Positions 8,515 through 17,619 are shown, numbered from the stretch's first letter. The stretch: 64,000 bases of DNA from Hymenobacter aranciens (GCF_030580865.1 NZ_JAUQSY010000019.1:1-64000), one strand, 5' to 3'. The notes: generated by a model from the sequence alone, not told the origin. Numbers and translations: made by a program.

Positions 8515-8719
8515 AACTCCCCTCCTTTCCAAGGAGGGGATGTTTCAGCGCAGCTGAAACGGGGGTGGTTCGCCCGGTCGCGCCGTTTGCGCCGAAGGGG
8601 AGTGGTAAAGTTCGGGAGTGGTTTGTAATTCGTGCTGTTATCTCTCTAACGGCGCGGGAGGCCTAACCACCCCCGTTTTGCCTGCGGCAAAACATCCCCT
8701 CCTTAGCAGGAGGGGAGTT
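8515..8719. repeat. BIME/REP-like inverted repeat pair (copy 1)
   Basis: Two arms about 56 nt long, 8515-8570 and 8664-8719, are inverted near-copies of each other. Each arm itself holds two small hairpins: one of CTCCCCTCC/GGAGGGGA type and one of GTTTT/AAAAC type, then GGGGGTGGTT. It fills the gap between the PASTA gene and the ligase gene. The same arms occur at 11491-11692. Confidence 0.8.
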
Positions 8720-8725
8720 TTTCGT

Positions 8726-11422
8726 TCAGCCGATTTTCGCCTGCCGCTGCTTGCCAAACTCCAGAATCCTATCCACGAACTGGTAGGGCGTGTAGCCGGC
8801 CAGGGCCGTCTGGTGGAAAATGCAGGTGGCGGGCGTCATGCCGGGCAGCGAGTTTACTTCGATGATGAGCACCTCGACGGCGCCGCCGGCGCGCACCCGC
8901 ACGAAGGCGTCGATGCGGGCGTACCCCTGGATATCGAGCACTTCGGCCACGCGGCGCAGCACGGCTTTCACTTCGTTGCTGATGCGCTGGCGCTCGGCGG
9001 GGGCGGGGGCGTAGCGGGCGGGGGTAATGTTCTGGCCCTCGCCGGCCAGGAATTTCTCTTCCAAACTCAGCACTTCGCCGGTGGCCAGGGCCTCGCTGGC
9101 CTCAAAGACTTCGATATCGAGCTGGCCGTCTTCGTCATAGCTGGTGAGCAGGCCGCCCGTGATTTCGAGGAAGTGTTGGGCGCCGTCGCGGCTGATGAGG
9201 GTTTCGACCAAGAAGGCGTCCTTCTGGGGAAATTCTTCCTTGAAGCCCAGGTGCAGCACCTCGGCGGGGGCGGGCAGCAGGTCTTCCTGCTCGCGGAAAA
9301 TCAGCTCCGCAAAGGCTTCCAGTTCGGCGCGGGTCTTGATTTTCTTCACCGCCGAGGAGCAGCCGTCGTCGGCGGGCTTGGCGATGAAGGGGTAAGGGAA
9401 CTGGGCCTCCAGCTCGGCGTAGAAGGCGGCCGGGTCGGCCTGCCAGGCCAGCTTGTCGGCCATGCGGTGCTCGGCCACGCGCAGGCCAGCATCGCGCAGG
9501 CGCTTGTTGGTTTCGAATTTGTTGATGGTGACGCTGCTGCTGGCCACGCCCGAGCCATTATAGGGCAGGCCCAGCTTTTCGAGCTCCACCTGCAGAGCGC
9601 CGTCCTCGCCGGGGCGGCCGTGCAGGGCGATGAAAACTTCATCGGCCATTTGCCCCAGTTCCGCGAAGCTGATGCGGTGCGGCGCAGCGATACCCTGCCC
9701 GGCGTAGGTGCTGGTGATGCCGCCCGCCTCGCGCCGGATGCGCTCCAGGATGGGATGGCTGGCGTGCCCGGCCTCGGCGTGCTCGATTTTCTCTTTGATG
9801 TCGTCGGCGTTATCCTTCAGCATCACGTTGATGGGCAGCACGTAGAGCTTGTGCTCCTGGGCCGAGCCGGTGAGGAACACCGGCACCGGCGCGTACTTCA
9901 CCGACGAGGCCAGCTTCTCATAAATATTCCGCCCGCTTTCCACCGAGATGTGCCGCTCGGAGGAGTAGCCGCCCATGATGACGGCCACCCGGATGCGCTC
10001 GGTATCGGCATTTTTGCGCGAGGCCACGGCGGTATCGAGCTGCGCCAGCAGCTGCTGCAGCTTGATGGGCCGCAAGCCGCCGCGGTGCCGGGCCGCCAGC
10101 GAGGTGCGGATGAGGAAGGTGAGGAATTGACTGGGGTTGAGCCCGATTTCGGCGGCCTGGTGGAAGAAGAACGAGGCCGGCAGCATGCCCGAGGTGGTGT
10201 TCGGGTCGTTCAGATACAACTGGCCGTCCGGGCTCACAAAGCCGTCGAGACGAGCATACACCTGAAAGCCAAAGGTGCGGAACATCTCCTCGCAGGCCTC
10301 GCGGATGCGCTGGATGTCGGCCTCGGGCAGGTCGATGGGGGTGACCTTGCGAGCCAGGCCGGGCAGGTACTTCGAGCGGTAGTCGAACACCTCGGTGCCT
10401 TTCACGATTTCGGTGGGGGGCAGGGCCAGGGGCTGGCCGTTCTGGTCTTCCACCACGATGCAGCTGAACTCGCGGCCGGCCACGAAGGCCTCCACCAGCA
10501 CCTGCGTCTCGCCGTCGACGTTGGTCAGACGGATTTCCTCGGCCGTCTCGAACCGCTCATTGAGGGTGAAGAGCAGGGTTTCGGGGTGGTAGATGGGGGC
10601 GGTTTCGTCGTTGAGCACCACCGGCAGGCCGATGCCCTCGCGGATGTCCGTCAGGTGCTGCACCCAGGTCAGCTGGTCCTTCTCGCCCAGGCGCCGCCAC
10701 TCGGCGCGGGTCAGGGTTTTGCGGAAAAGGCTGCGCTCGACGGCGGCTTCAAATTTCTCCAGACTGGCCTCCTTGAGAATGCTCACGCCGATGCTGCTGC
10801 CCTGGCGGGGTGCCTTGAGCACCAGCGGCAAACCCAGCTCACGGCTAAGGTAGGCCAGGGTGGCGGCGTGGTCCGTCGTGTCCCACTCGGCGGCCGTGAT
10901 GGTGCGGAAATCCGGCGTGGGGTGGCCGGTGGCCTTCAGCAGGCGCTTCTGGGCCACTTTATCAATACCGAAGGCCGAGGGCAGGATGCCGGAGCCGGAG
11001 TACGGAATGCCCAGCCACTCCAGCAGGCCCTGGATGGAGCCATCTTCGCCAGCGGGGCCATGCAGGGCCAGGAAGGCGAAGTCCATGAGCAACGGCAATT
11101 CGTTGATTTGCACTTGGCGGCCCACTTTGGCAATGGCGTGAAACTCTTGCTCGTGGGTGAGCGGGCCGAGACTTTCGATGTACACCTGCACGGGGTGCAG
11201 GGTAGGGGGGAGCACCTCCACGGGGGGGTAGAAGTCGCGGATGGTGCCCTTGTAGATAAACTGCCAGTCGAGCAGAATGAAGTTGCCCAGGCTGTCGACA
11301 AAGATGGGCACGGGCTGAAACAGGCCCTTGTCCAGGTTGTCGAAGACGGTGCGGCCGCCCGCAAAGGAAATCTCCCGCTCGCGGGAAGGGCCACCGAAGA
11401 AAATACCGATTCTCATGCTCAT
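8726..11422 (-). CDS. ddl: tandem-fused D-alanine--D-alanine ligase
   Basis: 898 aa from the ATG at 11422; the second ATG at 11416 (MRIGIFFGG) is also possible. Two complete-looking ligase/ATP-grasp copies lie in a row: residues 1 to about 455 and about 476 to 898. Both begin with the substrate-domain motif (IGIFFGGPSRERE; VAVIMGGYSSERH), both have the HG-x-GEDG motif (LALHGPAGEDG; IALHGRPGEDG) and both end with a metal-binding loop (LNDPNTTSGM; EVNSLPGMT). A normal Ddl is 300-370 aa. It makes D-Ala-D-Ala for peptidoglycan. Whether both halves are active is not visible. A TACCTTTG -7 box lies just upstream. Confidence 0.9.
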   Translation of the reverse strand: MSMRIGIFFGGPSREREISFAGGRTVFDNLDKGLFQPVPIFVDSLGNFILLDWQFIYKGTIRDFYPPVEVLPPTLHPVQVYIESLGPLTHEQEFHAIAKVGRQVQINELPLLMDFAFLALHGPAGEDGSIQGLLEWLGIPYSGSGILPSAFGIDKVAQKRLLKATGHPTPDFRTITAAEWDTTDHAATLAYLSRELGLPLVLKAPRQGSSIGVSILKEASLEKFEAAVERSLFRKTLTRAEWRRLGEKDQLTWVQHLTDIREGIGLPVVLNDETAPIYHPETLLFTLNERFETAEEIRLTNVDGETQVLVEAFVAGREFSCIVVEDQNGQPLALPPTEIVKGTEVFDYRSKYLPGLARKVTPIDLPEADIQRIREACEEMFRTFGFQVYARLDGFVSPDGQLYLNDPNTTSGMLPASFFFHQAAEIGLNPSQFLTFLIRTSLAARHRGGLRPIKLQQLLAQLDTAVASRKNADTERIRVAVIMGGYSSERHISVESGRNIYEKLASSVKYAPVPVFLTGSAQEHKLYVLPINVMLKDNADDIKEKIEHAEAGHASHPILERIRREAGGITSTYAGQGIAAPHRISFAELGQMADEVFIALHGRPGEDGALQVELEKLGLPYNGSGVASSSVTINKFETNKRLRDAGLRVAEHRMADKLAWQADPAAFYAELEAQFPYPFIAKPADDGCSSAVKKIKTRAELEAFAELIFREQEDLLPAPAEVLHLGFKEEFPQKDAFLVETLISRDGAQHFLEITGGLLTSYDEDGQLDIEVFEASEALATGEVLSLEEKFLAGEGQNITPARYAPAPAERQRISNEVKAVLRRVAEVLDIQGYARIDAFVRVRAGGAVEVLIIEVNSLPGMTPATCIFHQTALAGYTPYQFVDRILEFGKQRQAKIG

Positions 11423-11432
11423 AATAGGAGTG

Positions 11433-11440
11433 CAAAGGTA
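11433..11440 (-). promoter_or_regulatory. Bacteroidota -7 box upstream of ddl
   Basis: On the minus strand the sequence reads TACCTTTG, a perfect TAnnTTTG -7 element, 10 bp before the ddl start codon. No clear -33 TTG was found at the usual spacing. Confidence 0.5.
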
Positions 11441-11490
11441 ACGAGTGCCAGGGAAGCGCCGAACGAGCAGAACGAGGACGCAAGAACAAA

Positions 11491-11692
11491 GCTCCCCTCC
11501 TTGGAAAGGAGGGGATGTGAGGCGCGAAGAGCGCCGAACGGGGGTGGTTGGCCCGCTCGCGCCGGTAGAACTCCGTTTCGCCCTGTTACTGCCCAAACTT
11601 TCGCGCTCATCCGTCGTTCTTTCGGCGCGAGCGGGCCAACCACCCCCGTTTTGCCTGCGGCAAAACATCCCCTCCTTTCCAAGGAGGGGAGT
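11491..11692. repeat. BIME/REP-like inverted repeat pair (copy 2)
   Basis: Arms at about 11491-11561 and 11622-11692 are inverted near-copies, with a CTCCCCTCC hairpin, a central small hairpin, then GGGGGTGGTTGGCCCGCTCGC. It closely resembles the repeat at 8515-8719 and occupies most of the 319-bp gap between ddl and pgk (11423-11741), which holds no gene. The two copies flank ddl. Confidence 0.8.
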
Positions 11693-11741
11693 TTTACGTT
11701 CTTTGCACTTTCAACTCTGACCTTATACCACCACACCAACC

Positions 11742-12932
11742 ATGAACACCCTCGACACCTACAACTTTGCCGGCAAGCGCGCCGTGGTGCGCGTCGACTT
11801 CAACGTGCCGCTGGATAAAAGCCTGCACATCACCGACGACACCCGCATCCGGGCGGCTACTCCCACAGTGGCCAAAATCCTCAACGACGGCGGCTCGGTG
11901 GTGCTGATTTCGCACTTGGGGCGGCCCAAGGGCGGGCCCGAGGACAAGTATTCGCTCTCGCACATCGTGGACCGGCTGAGCAAGGAGTACGGTCGCGAAG
12001 TGAAATTCGCTCCCGACGTGGCCAGCGAGGCCGCCGTGCAAATGGCCCAGGCTCTGCAGCCGGGCGAGGTGCTACTGTGCGAAAACCTGCGCTTCTATAA
12101 AGAGGAAGAAGGCGGCGACCTAGCCTTCGCCAGCAAGCTGGCTCGGCTGGGCGACGTGTACGTGAACGACGCCTTCGGCACGGCCCACCGCGCCCACGCC
12201 TCCACGGCCGTGATGGCGGCCAACTTTGCGCCGGCCGACCGCGTGGGCGGCTACCTGCTGGCTTCGGAAATCGACAACGCCCAGAAGGTGCTCGACAAGC
12301 CGGAGCGGCCGTTCACGGCCATCATGGGCGGGGCCAAGATTTCGGATAAGATTCTCATTATCGAGAAGCTGCTGGACAAGGTGGACAACCTGCTCATCGG
12401 GGGCGGTATGGCCTACACCTTTGCGGTGGCCGGGGGCGGCGAGGTAGGCAGCTCGCTGCTGGAAGCCGACAAGGTAGAGCTGGCCAAACAGCTCATCGCC
12501 AAAGCCAAAGCCAAGGGTGTAAACCTGGTGCTGCCCGCCGACAGCACCATTGCCGATAAGTTCGCCAACGACGCCAACGTGGACGTGGCCGACAACCACC
12601 ACATCCCGGCCGGCTGGATGGGGCTGGACCTGGGCCCCGAAAGCCGCGAGGTGTTTGCCAGCATCATCCGCGACTCGAAAACCATCCTGTGGAACGGGCC
12701 GATGGGCGTGTTCGAGATGTCGAACTTCGCCGTGGGTACCGAGTTCGTGGCGCAGGCCATTGCCGAGGCTACCGAAGCCGGGGCCTACTCGCTCATCGGC
12801 GGGGGCGACTCGGCGGCGGCCGTGCAGCAGCTGGGCTTCGGCGAGCGGGTGAGCTACATCAGTACCGGCGGCGGCGCGCTGCTGGAATTTATGGAAGGCA
12901 AGGAGCTGCCGGGCGTGACGGCGCTGGGGTAA
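11742..12932 (+). CDS. pgk: phosphoglycerate kinase
   Basis: 396 aa, full family length. Family signatures are clear: RVDFNVPLD near the N-terminus, LISHLGRPKG, the substrate-binding LLCENLRFYKEEE, VNDAFGTAHRAHAST, the hinge region ISDKILIIEKLLDK, and the nucleotide-binding C-terminal GGGDSAAA and ISTGGGALLEF. It transfers phosphate from 1,3-bisphosphoglycerate to ADP in glycolysis (cytoplasm). Monocistronic, with its own terminator. Confidence 0.98.
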   Translation: MNTLDTYNFAGKRAVVRVDFNVPLDKSLHITDDTRIRAATPTVAKILNDGGSVVLISHLGRPKGGPEDKYSLSHIVDRLSKEYGREVKFAPDVASEAAVQMAQALQPGEVLLCENLRFYKEEEGGDLAFASKLARLGDVYVNDAFGTAHRAHASTAVMAANFAPADRVGGYLLASEIDNAQKVLDKPERPFTAIMGGAKISDKILIIEKLLDKVDNLLIGGGMAYTFAVAGGGEVGSSLLEADKVELAKQLIAKAKAKGVNLVLPADSTIADKFANDANVDVADNHHIPAGWMGLDLGPESREVFASIIRDSKTILWNGPMGVFEMSNFAVGTEFVAQAIAEATEAGAYSLIGGGDSAAAVQQLGFGERVSYISTGGGALLEFMEGKELPGVTALG

Positions 12933-12963
12933 CCGGTCGGGTTTTTCAGGAACCGCGAAGTAG

Positions 12964-13012
12964 AAGGCGCGGCTGGGCAACGTATTCGTTGGCCAGCCGC
13001 GCTTTACTTTTG
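12964..13012 (+). terminator. terminator of pgk, with overlapping -7 box
   Basis: GCGCGGCTGG (12967-12976) pairs with CCAGCCGCGC (12993-13002), followed by a T-rich tract. TACTTTTG at 13005-13012 matches the TAnnTTTG -7 element and may start transcription of the gene at 13047. Confidence 0.55.
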
Positions 13013-13046
13013 GACTTTACTCACATTTCAATTGTCGGCTGCCTTC

Positions 13047-15551
13047 ATGCGTTCTTTCTACATCCTGTTTGTATGGTTATGCGGGCTGAGTCAATTGGTA
13101 CTGGCCGAATCGACTCCGCCCGTAGCAAGCGCTACCGGCCGCCCCCTGGCCGAAGCCCTGGCCCCCGATGGCACGTTGCGCCCGGGGCTTAGCGGTTCTT
13201 TCAACCCGGCCGGCTACGAACTGGTGAGCATGGCTGGGGCTCACCGGCCGCAGTTTCGGCCGGTGCAGACCCGGCGGGTGCAGGGCCCGGGCGACGAAAG
13301 GTGGCAGACGGGGTTTGGTACGCCGGGCATTGCCGGGCCGGTGCAGGCGCTGGTGTGCCGAGGAACGGAGGTGTATGCCGGAGGAATTTTGACAGTCTCC
13401 GGCCAAGTATCCACTTCGTGCGCTGCGAGGTGGGATGGCACGGCCTGGGCCGACATGAGCGCCGGGCTTCGGGGACCGGCAAACGCCTTGGCTATCGACA
13501 GCAGCGGCACCCTGTATGCCGGGGGCATTGTGTCGGCGCCCTCGGGGCCGACGACCGGCTACCTAGCCCGCTGGACGGGCACTACCTGGGTGCAACTCGG
13601 CCCAAGCCTGAATAACTTGGTGACTGCGCTGGCCTGCGATAGGCGCGGCAACGTGTATGTGGGGGGAAGCTTTACCCAGGCCGGCAGCGTGCCGTCGCCA
13701 TACGTGGCGCGCTGGAATGGCATGGCCTGGGACGGCCTGCCCGCAGGCGTACCCAGCACCGTGCTGGCCCTGGCCGCCGACAGCAGTGGCACGGTGTACG
13801 CGGGGGGCGTGATGCTGCAAGGGAGCGTGGCGCAGGGCTTCGTATCGAGTTGCGATGGCAGCAGCTGGACGCAGATAGGCACCATGAACAGCCGGGTGCG
13901 CAGCCTGTTGCTGGACAGCACTGGCGTACTGTACGCGGCCGGCAATTTTACCCAGGCCAGCGGCGTGGCGGCCAACTACGTGGCCCGCTGGAATGGCACC
14001 GCCTGGAGCGGGCTCGGGGCGGGGCTGAACAATGAAGTGTGGACCGTGATGGCGGACAAGCGCGGGGGGCTGCTACTGGGCGGCGACTTCACGCAGGCCG
14101 GCGGAAGCGTGGCCAACCGCCTGGCCCGCTGGACCGGCACCACCTGGAGCCCCCTGGGCGCGGGCTGCAACAATAAAGTCTACAGCATGGCGGTCCGACC
14201 AAATGGGGAGGTGTTCGTGGGCGGTATCTTCGACCTGGCGGGCAGCACGGTGGCCAGCCGCGTAGCGCATTGGAACGATAATACCTGGAACTCGTTGGGC
14301 ACGGGCCTACTGGGCATCGTGTATGCCTTGGCCGTGGATGGCAGGAGTGGCGATGTATACATCGGCGGCAATTTCCGGCAGGCCGGGGGAAACCCCGATG
14401 CCAACTACGTGGCCCGCTGGAACGGCACCGCCTGGCAGCCCCTGGGCACGGGGCTCGATGGCCTGGTGCAAGCCTTGGTGCTGGACGGTGCCGGCAACCT
14501 CTATGCCGGGGGATTTTTCACGGAAGCCGGTGGGCAGCCGGCCAGCCGCATTGCCCGCTGGAATGGCAGCACCTGGAGCCCCCTGGGCACCGGCACCAAT
14601 ACCGAAGTGAAAGCCCTGGCGCTGGATGCCAACGGGAATCTTTATGTCGGGGGGCGCTTTAGTCAGGCCGGTGGGGCCGCCGCTGCCAACCTGGCCCGCT
14701 GGAATGGCAGCACCTGGAGCCCCCTGGGCACCGGCATGAACAACGAGGTAGATGCACTGCTGCTTGACCGCAACAATGTGCTCTATGCCGGGGGGTATTT
14801 CACGCAGGCGGGCGGTGTACCCGCCAACTACCTGGCCCGCTGGAACGGTACCACCTGGCAGCCCCTGGGGGCCGGCACCAACGGCGGCGTATGCGCCCTG
14901 ACACTGGATGCCACCGGCAACCTCTATGCCGGCGGCTACTTCACCCAGGCGGGCGGGGCCCCGGCGGGCTACCTGGCCCGCTGGAACGGCAGCACCTGGA
15001 GCACCCTGGGTCAGGGCGTCAACTATCCCGTGCTGGCGCTGGCCTTTGATGGTCAGGGTAGCTTGTATGCAGGAGGTGCATTTCTGGCGGCCAGCGCCAT
15101 TCCAGCGCGCCACCTGGCCCGCTGGAATGGTGCGGCCTGGGCTTCCGTTGGCACGGGACTCACTTCCTATGTAATGGCCCTCCAGCCCATCGGTACCGAC
15201 CGCATCTGCGCCGGTGGCGCGTTTCTCATGGTGGGCGATGGCAGCCGGGTAAGCGCTTGCTTTGGCATTTACACCTCTGCCTTGCTTACGTCTACTGCTC
15301 CTGCCACCGCTACTGCCCCGCTGACCCTCTACCCCAACCCAGCTCACGGCAGCGCTACCCTGCGGCTGCCCCCGGCCGAGGCTGCCCACCCCGCCACGGC
15401 CGAGCTGCTCGACGCCCTGGGCCGCGTGCAGCGCCGTTACGTGCTGCCGGCCGGCGCCGGCCGCCACGAACTGGGCCTGATGGGCCTGGCGCCTGGCCGC
15501 TACACCTTGCGGCTAAGCAGCGGCGGCAGCCAGCCGTTGCTGGTGGAGTAG
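13047..15551 (+). CDS. T9SS-sorted repeat (beta-propeller-like) protein
   Basis: 834 aa from the ATG at 13047; the frame is also open from a TTG at 13032. Signal peptide (MRSFYILFVWLCG to LAES), then about 14 tandem units of about 50 residues with consensus ALxLDxxGNLYAGG-FTQAGG-PAxYLARWNG-xWxPLGTG, then a type A sorting domain (LTLYPNPAHGSATL to APGRYTLRLSSG). The repeat resembles the WD/Kelch-like tandem units of secreted Cytophagales proteins. Neighbouring repeats are almost identical in DNA, so copy number may vary. Ligand unknown. Confidence 0.85.
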   Translation: MRSFYILFVWLCGLSQLVLAESTPPVASATGRPLAEALAPDGTLRPGLSGSFNPAGYELVSMAGAHRPQFRPVQTRRVQGPGDERWQTGFGTPGIAGPVQALVCRGTEVYAGGILTVSGQVSTSCAARWDGTAWADMSAGLRGPANALAIDSSGTLYAGGIVSAPSGPTTGYLARWTGTTWVQLGPSLNNLVTALACDRRGNVYVGGSFTQAGSVPSPYVARWNGMAWDGLPAGVPSTVLALAADSSGTVYAGGVMLQGSVAQGFVSSCDGSSWTQIGTMNSRVRSLLLDSTGVLYAAGNFTQASGVAANYVARWNGTAWSGLGAGLNNEVWTVMADKRGGLLLGGDFTQAGGSVANRLARWTGTTWSPLGAGCNNKVYSMAVRPNGEVFVGGIFDLAGSTVASRVAHWNDNTWNSLGTGLLGIVYALAVDGRSGDVYIGGNFRQAGGNPDANYVARWNGTAWQPLGTGLDGLVQALVLDGAGNLYAGGFFTEAGGQPASRIARWNGSTWSPLGTGTNTEVKALALDANGNLYVGGRFSQAGGAAAANLARWNGSTWSPLGTGMNNEVDALLLDRNNVLYAGGYFTQAGGVPANYLARWNGTTWQPLGAGTNGGVCALTLDATGNLYAGGYFTQAGGAPAGYLARWNGSTWSTLGQGVNYPVLALAFDGQGSLYAGGAFLAASAIPARHLARWNGAAWASVGTGLTSYVMALQPIGTDRICAGGAFLMVGDGSRVSACFGIYTSALLTSTAPATATAPLTLYPNPAHGSATLRLPPAEAAHPATAELLDALGRVQRRYVLPAGAGRHELGLMGLAPGRYTLRLSSGGSQPLLVE

Positions 15552-15570
15552 CGACAAGTGCCCTTACAAC

Positions 15571-15600
15571 AAAAAAGCCCCGCGTTGGCGGGGTTTTTTT
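15571..15600 (+). terminator. rho-independent terminator
   Basis: AAGCCCCGC pairs with GCGGGGTTT around a 4-nt loop (GTTG), with a run of T behind it; it ends the transcript of the repeat protein. Confidence 0.85.
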
Positions 15601-15617
15601 GTTGGCAAAACAGTTTC

Positions 15618-15860
15618 TTAACGGGTAGCCGTGATAACGTGGTAGCCAGTGAGGCTGGGGCTGGCCGTTTCCACGGGCAGCTTCACCCGCAGGCGCGTGT
15701 CAAAGGGCAGGCGGATGGTATCCGACGGCATGGCCTGCGGGCCTTCGTGCACGGCGTAGGCACTGAGGGGGCGCCATTCGCCCAGCAGCGAAGGGGCATC
15801 GTCTTTGGCACAGCTGGCCAGCAGAGTAGTGAGCAACAGGGCGGGCAAAAGGGTTTTCAT
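15618..15860 (-). CDS. small lipoprotein, unknown function
   Basis: 80 aa from the ATG at 15860 (MKTLLPALLLTTLLASC), which gives a lipobox LASC at residues 14-17. The mature part begins AKDDAPSLLGEWRPLSAYAV; the LLGEWRPLS stretch recalls lipocalin-like periplasmic proteins (LLGxW), but the protein is too short for a full lipocalin. Function unknown. The following 15861-16094 holds no convincing gene. Confidence 0.6.
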   Translation of the reverse strand: MKTLLPALLLTTLLASCAKDDAPSLLGEWRPLSAYAVHEGPQAMPSDTIRLPFDTRLRVKLPVETASPSLTGYHVITATR

Positions 15861-16094
15861 AAGCTGGAAGGGGCAGGAATAGTCAGACAACGAAGGTACT
15901 GCAAATTAGGGGTGCGGCCGCCTCGCCAACCGGGCGGCCCAGTTAGCTTCGAGGTACACAAAACACGCTTCTGCTGCCATTACTCCAGGCATCCCCGCCG
16001 GATTGCGCCCCTAAGCCTCAGCCTTCATCAACTGCTTGGTGACCTTGTGATTGAAATTAGTATCGACCTGCCGGCCAGCTACCCCCCAGGCTGG

Positions 16095-17030
16095 CTACCG
16101 GGCCGCCGGCGCATGCTGATACACCTCCCGGATGACGCCCAGCACCCGTTCCGGGTCCATATGGTGGATGACGTGTACGTAGCCCGGCAGCAGCTGCAGC
16201 ACACTGTGGTGGTTGCGGGCAATAAGCGCCGAAAAATCCTGGATGCGGTACTTCGTTACCTGGGCCGACCAGGCGGGCTCGTTCAGCTGTAGCTCCCGCG
16301 AGAGGGCGGCTTCGCCGCCTTCCACCGGGCTGTTGTAGGCCAGCAGCACCGCCACGGGCACATCGGGCAGCGGTGGCAGGTACTGATACTCGCCAAAGTA
16401 ATCCGGCTGGTTGGCCTCGGCCGCACGTAGCAGGTCGCCGCGCACATGGGCCGGAATAGCCGCGTCGGTGGCCCCGCGCCGCAGCATCGTGGTAAACACC
16501 GCCCGGTAGCCCAGGGCGCTGCCCGACTCCCGGCGAATACGCTCATCGTCGGCCGCCGTGAGCATAAAATTGGTAGGGTCGATGAGCACCAGGCCCGCCA
16601 CCTCGCCCGGATAGGTAGCGGCAAACAGGCGCACCAGCGCCCCGCCCAGCGAATGCCCCACCAGCAGGTACGGCGGGGCAATCCGCTCGCGTTTCAGCAG
16701 GGCGTGCAGGCGCGCCACCACCTCGGCATCGGTGCGCACGTCGGGGTCGGGCTCGGAGCCGCTCAGGCCGGGGCGGGCGTAGGTGAGCCAGGCAATGCCG
16801 GCCGCCGAAAGGCCCGGCAGCAGGGGAACGAAGTTCTCGGTGCCCGCGCCCACCCCGCCCTCAAATACCACGATGGGCGCACCCGGGCGGCGCGAGGCCC
16901 GCTCGCTCATCTGATACGCCAGCTGCTTGCCTATCACCTGCGTATGGGTGATGGGCGGTAAGTCCTGCGCCTGGATTGGGCGGCTGCCGAGTAGTAAAAG
17001 CCCCATGCCGGCGGTAAGAAAGCGGTTCAT
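16095..17030 (-). CDS. secreted alpha/beta-hydrolase
   Basis: 311 aa with a signal peptide (ending IQAQ). Alpha/beta-hydrolase fold: oxyanion region VVFEGGVGAGTENF, then TYARPGLSGS, nucleophile elbow VGHSLGGALVRLF, an acid strand LVLIDPTNF, and a late His in GYVHVIHHMDPERV. The closest general class is the PF12697/PF00561 type of esterase or lipase-like hydrolases in the periplasm. Substrate unknown. Transcribed toward 16095 with no close partner. Confidence 0.85.
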   Translation of the reverse strand: MNRFLTAGMGLLLLGSRPIQAQDLPPITHTQVIGKQLAYQMSERASRRPGAPIVVFEGGVGAGTENFVPLLPGLSAAGIAWLTYARPGLSGSEPDPDVRTDAEVVARLHALLKRERIAPPYLLVGHSLGGALVRLFAATYPGEVAGLVLIDPTNFMLTAADDERIRRESGSALGYRAVFTTMLRRGATDAAIPAHVRGDLLRAAEANQPDYFGEYQYLPPLPDVPVAVLLAYNSPVEGGEAALSRELQLNEPAWSAQVTKYRIQDFSALIARNHHSVLQLLPGYVHVIHHMDPERVLGVIREVYQHAPAAR

Positions 17031-17070
17031 GCCAGCAAGCTACGCACCACCGCGTCCGCAAGCCGGGCAC

Positions 17071-17517
17071 CTACTTGCCCGGCTTGCGGGCGCGGTCCTG
17101 CTCGTGGTAAAAAGCCAGCTCTTCGGTGTAGGGGTCGGTGTCCCATTCCGGCCGCAGCTCATTGATGAGCTGCTGAGTTTTCTGAATAGTCTCGTACAGC
17201 TCGGCCGGTACCACTTCGGCGTGTGGGTCGGCTGTGAGCGTGGTGTAGCAGCGCTGCAGCAGCGCCTCCACCTGCAGAATCTCCGGTTTGCCCGGGCCGC
17301 TGTTGAGCTTGCCGCGCGCCGTGCGCTTTTGCGGGAAGGTCATTCCTTGGTAGTTGGCCTGGGGCACATACTGGTCCCGTAGCCCGGCCTTGCTTTGCAG
17401 GGCCGCACTGGTGCCTACGGTAATGCCGGCGCTAACGAGGCGAATCAGCGGCGACACCTGCGCCCGGGCCGCCAGGGCGGCAGTGATGAAAGCAAGGGAA
17501 AGTAGCAGACGCTTCAT
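17071..17517 (-). CDS. secreted protein of unknown function
   Basis: 148 aa with a signal peptide (MKRLLLSLAFITAALAARAQ). The mature part is mostly helical and charged (TLTADPHAEVVPAELYETIQ) and ends in a basic tail. No family recognised. It starts 20 bp from the edge of the 82-bp palindrome at 17538. Confidence 0.6.
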   Translation of the reverse strand: MKRLLLSLAFITAALAARAQVSPLIRLVSAGITVGTSAALQSKAGLRDQYVPQANYQGMTFPQKRTARGKLNSGPGKPEILQVEALLQRCYTTLTADPHAEVVPAELYETIQKTQQLINELRPEWDTDPYTEELAFYHEQDRARKPGK

Positions 17518-17537
17518 GGGGGTAGGGTAAAAACAAA

Positions 17538-17619
17538 GAAGCTGTTTAGGAAGTCGTTTTCAACCGGTCCGACGCCCTAGGGCGTCGGACCGGTTGAAAA
17601 CGACTTCCTAAACAGCTTC
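17538..17619. repeat. perfect 82-bp palindrome
   Basis: Two 41-nt arms meet with no spacer at 17578/17579 (centre CCCTAGGG) and pair without a mismatch, starting GAAGCTGTTTAGGAAGTCG. It lies between two minus-strand genes and could act as a terminator for the upstream one, but there is no T-tract and the length is far beyond a terminator. It may be a MITE-like or REP-type element. Confidence 0.85.

Noticed and set aside
8618..11818. Very long plus-strand reading frame over the ligase gene
   Set aside because: It is antisense to the ligase, which has clear family motifs; a GC-rich gene leaves long open frames on the other strand.
14307..15467. Long minus-strand frame over the repeat protein gene
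   Set aside because: Antisense shadow of the tandem repeats.
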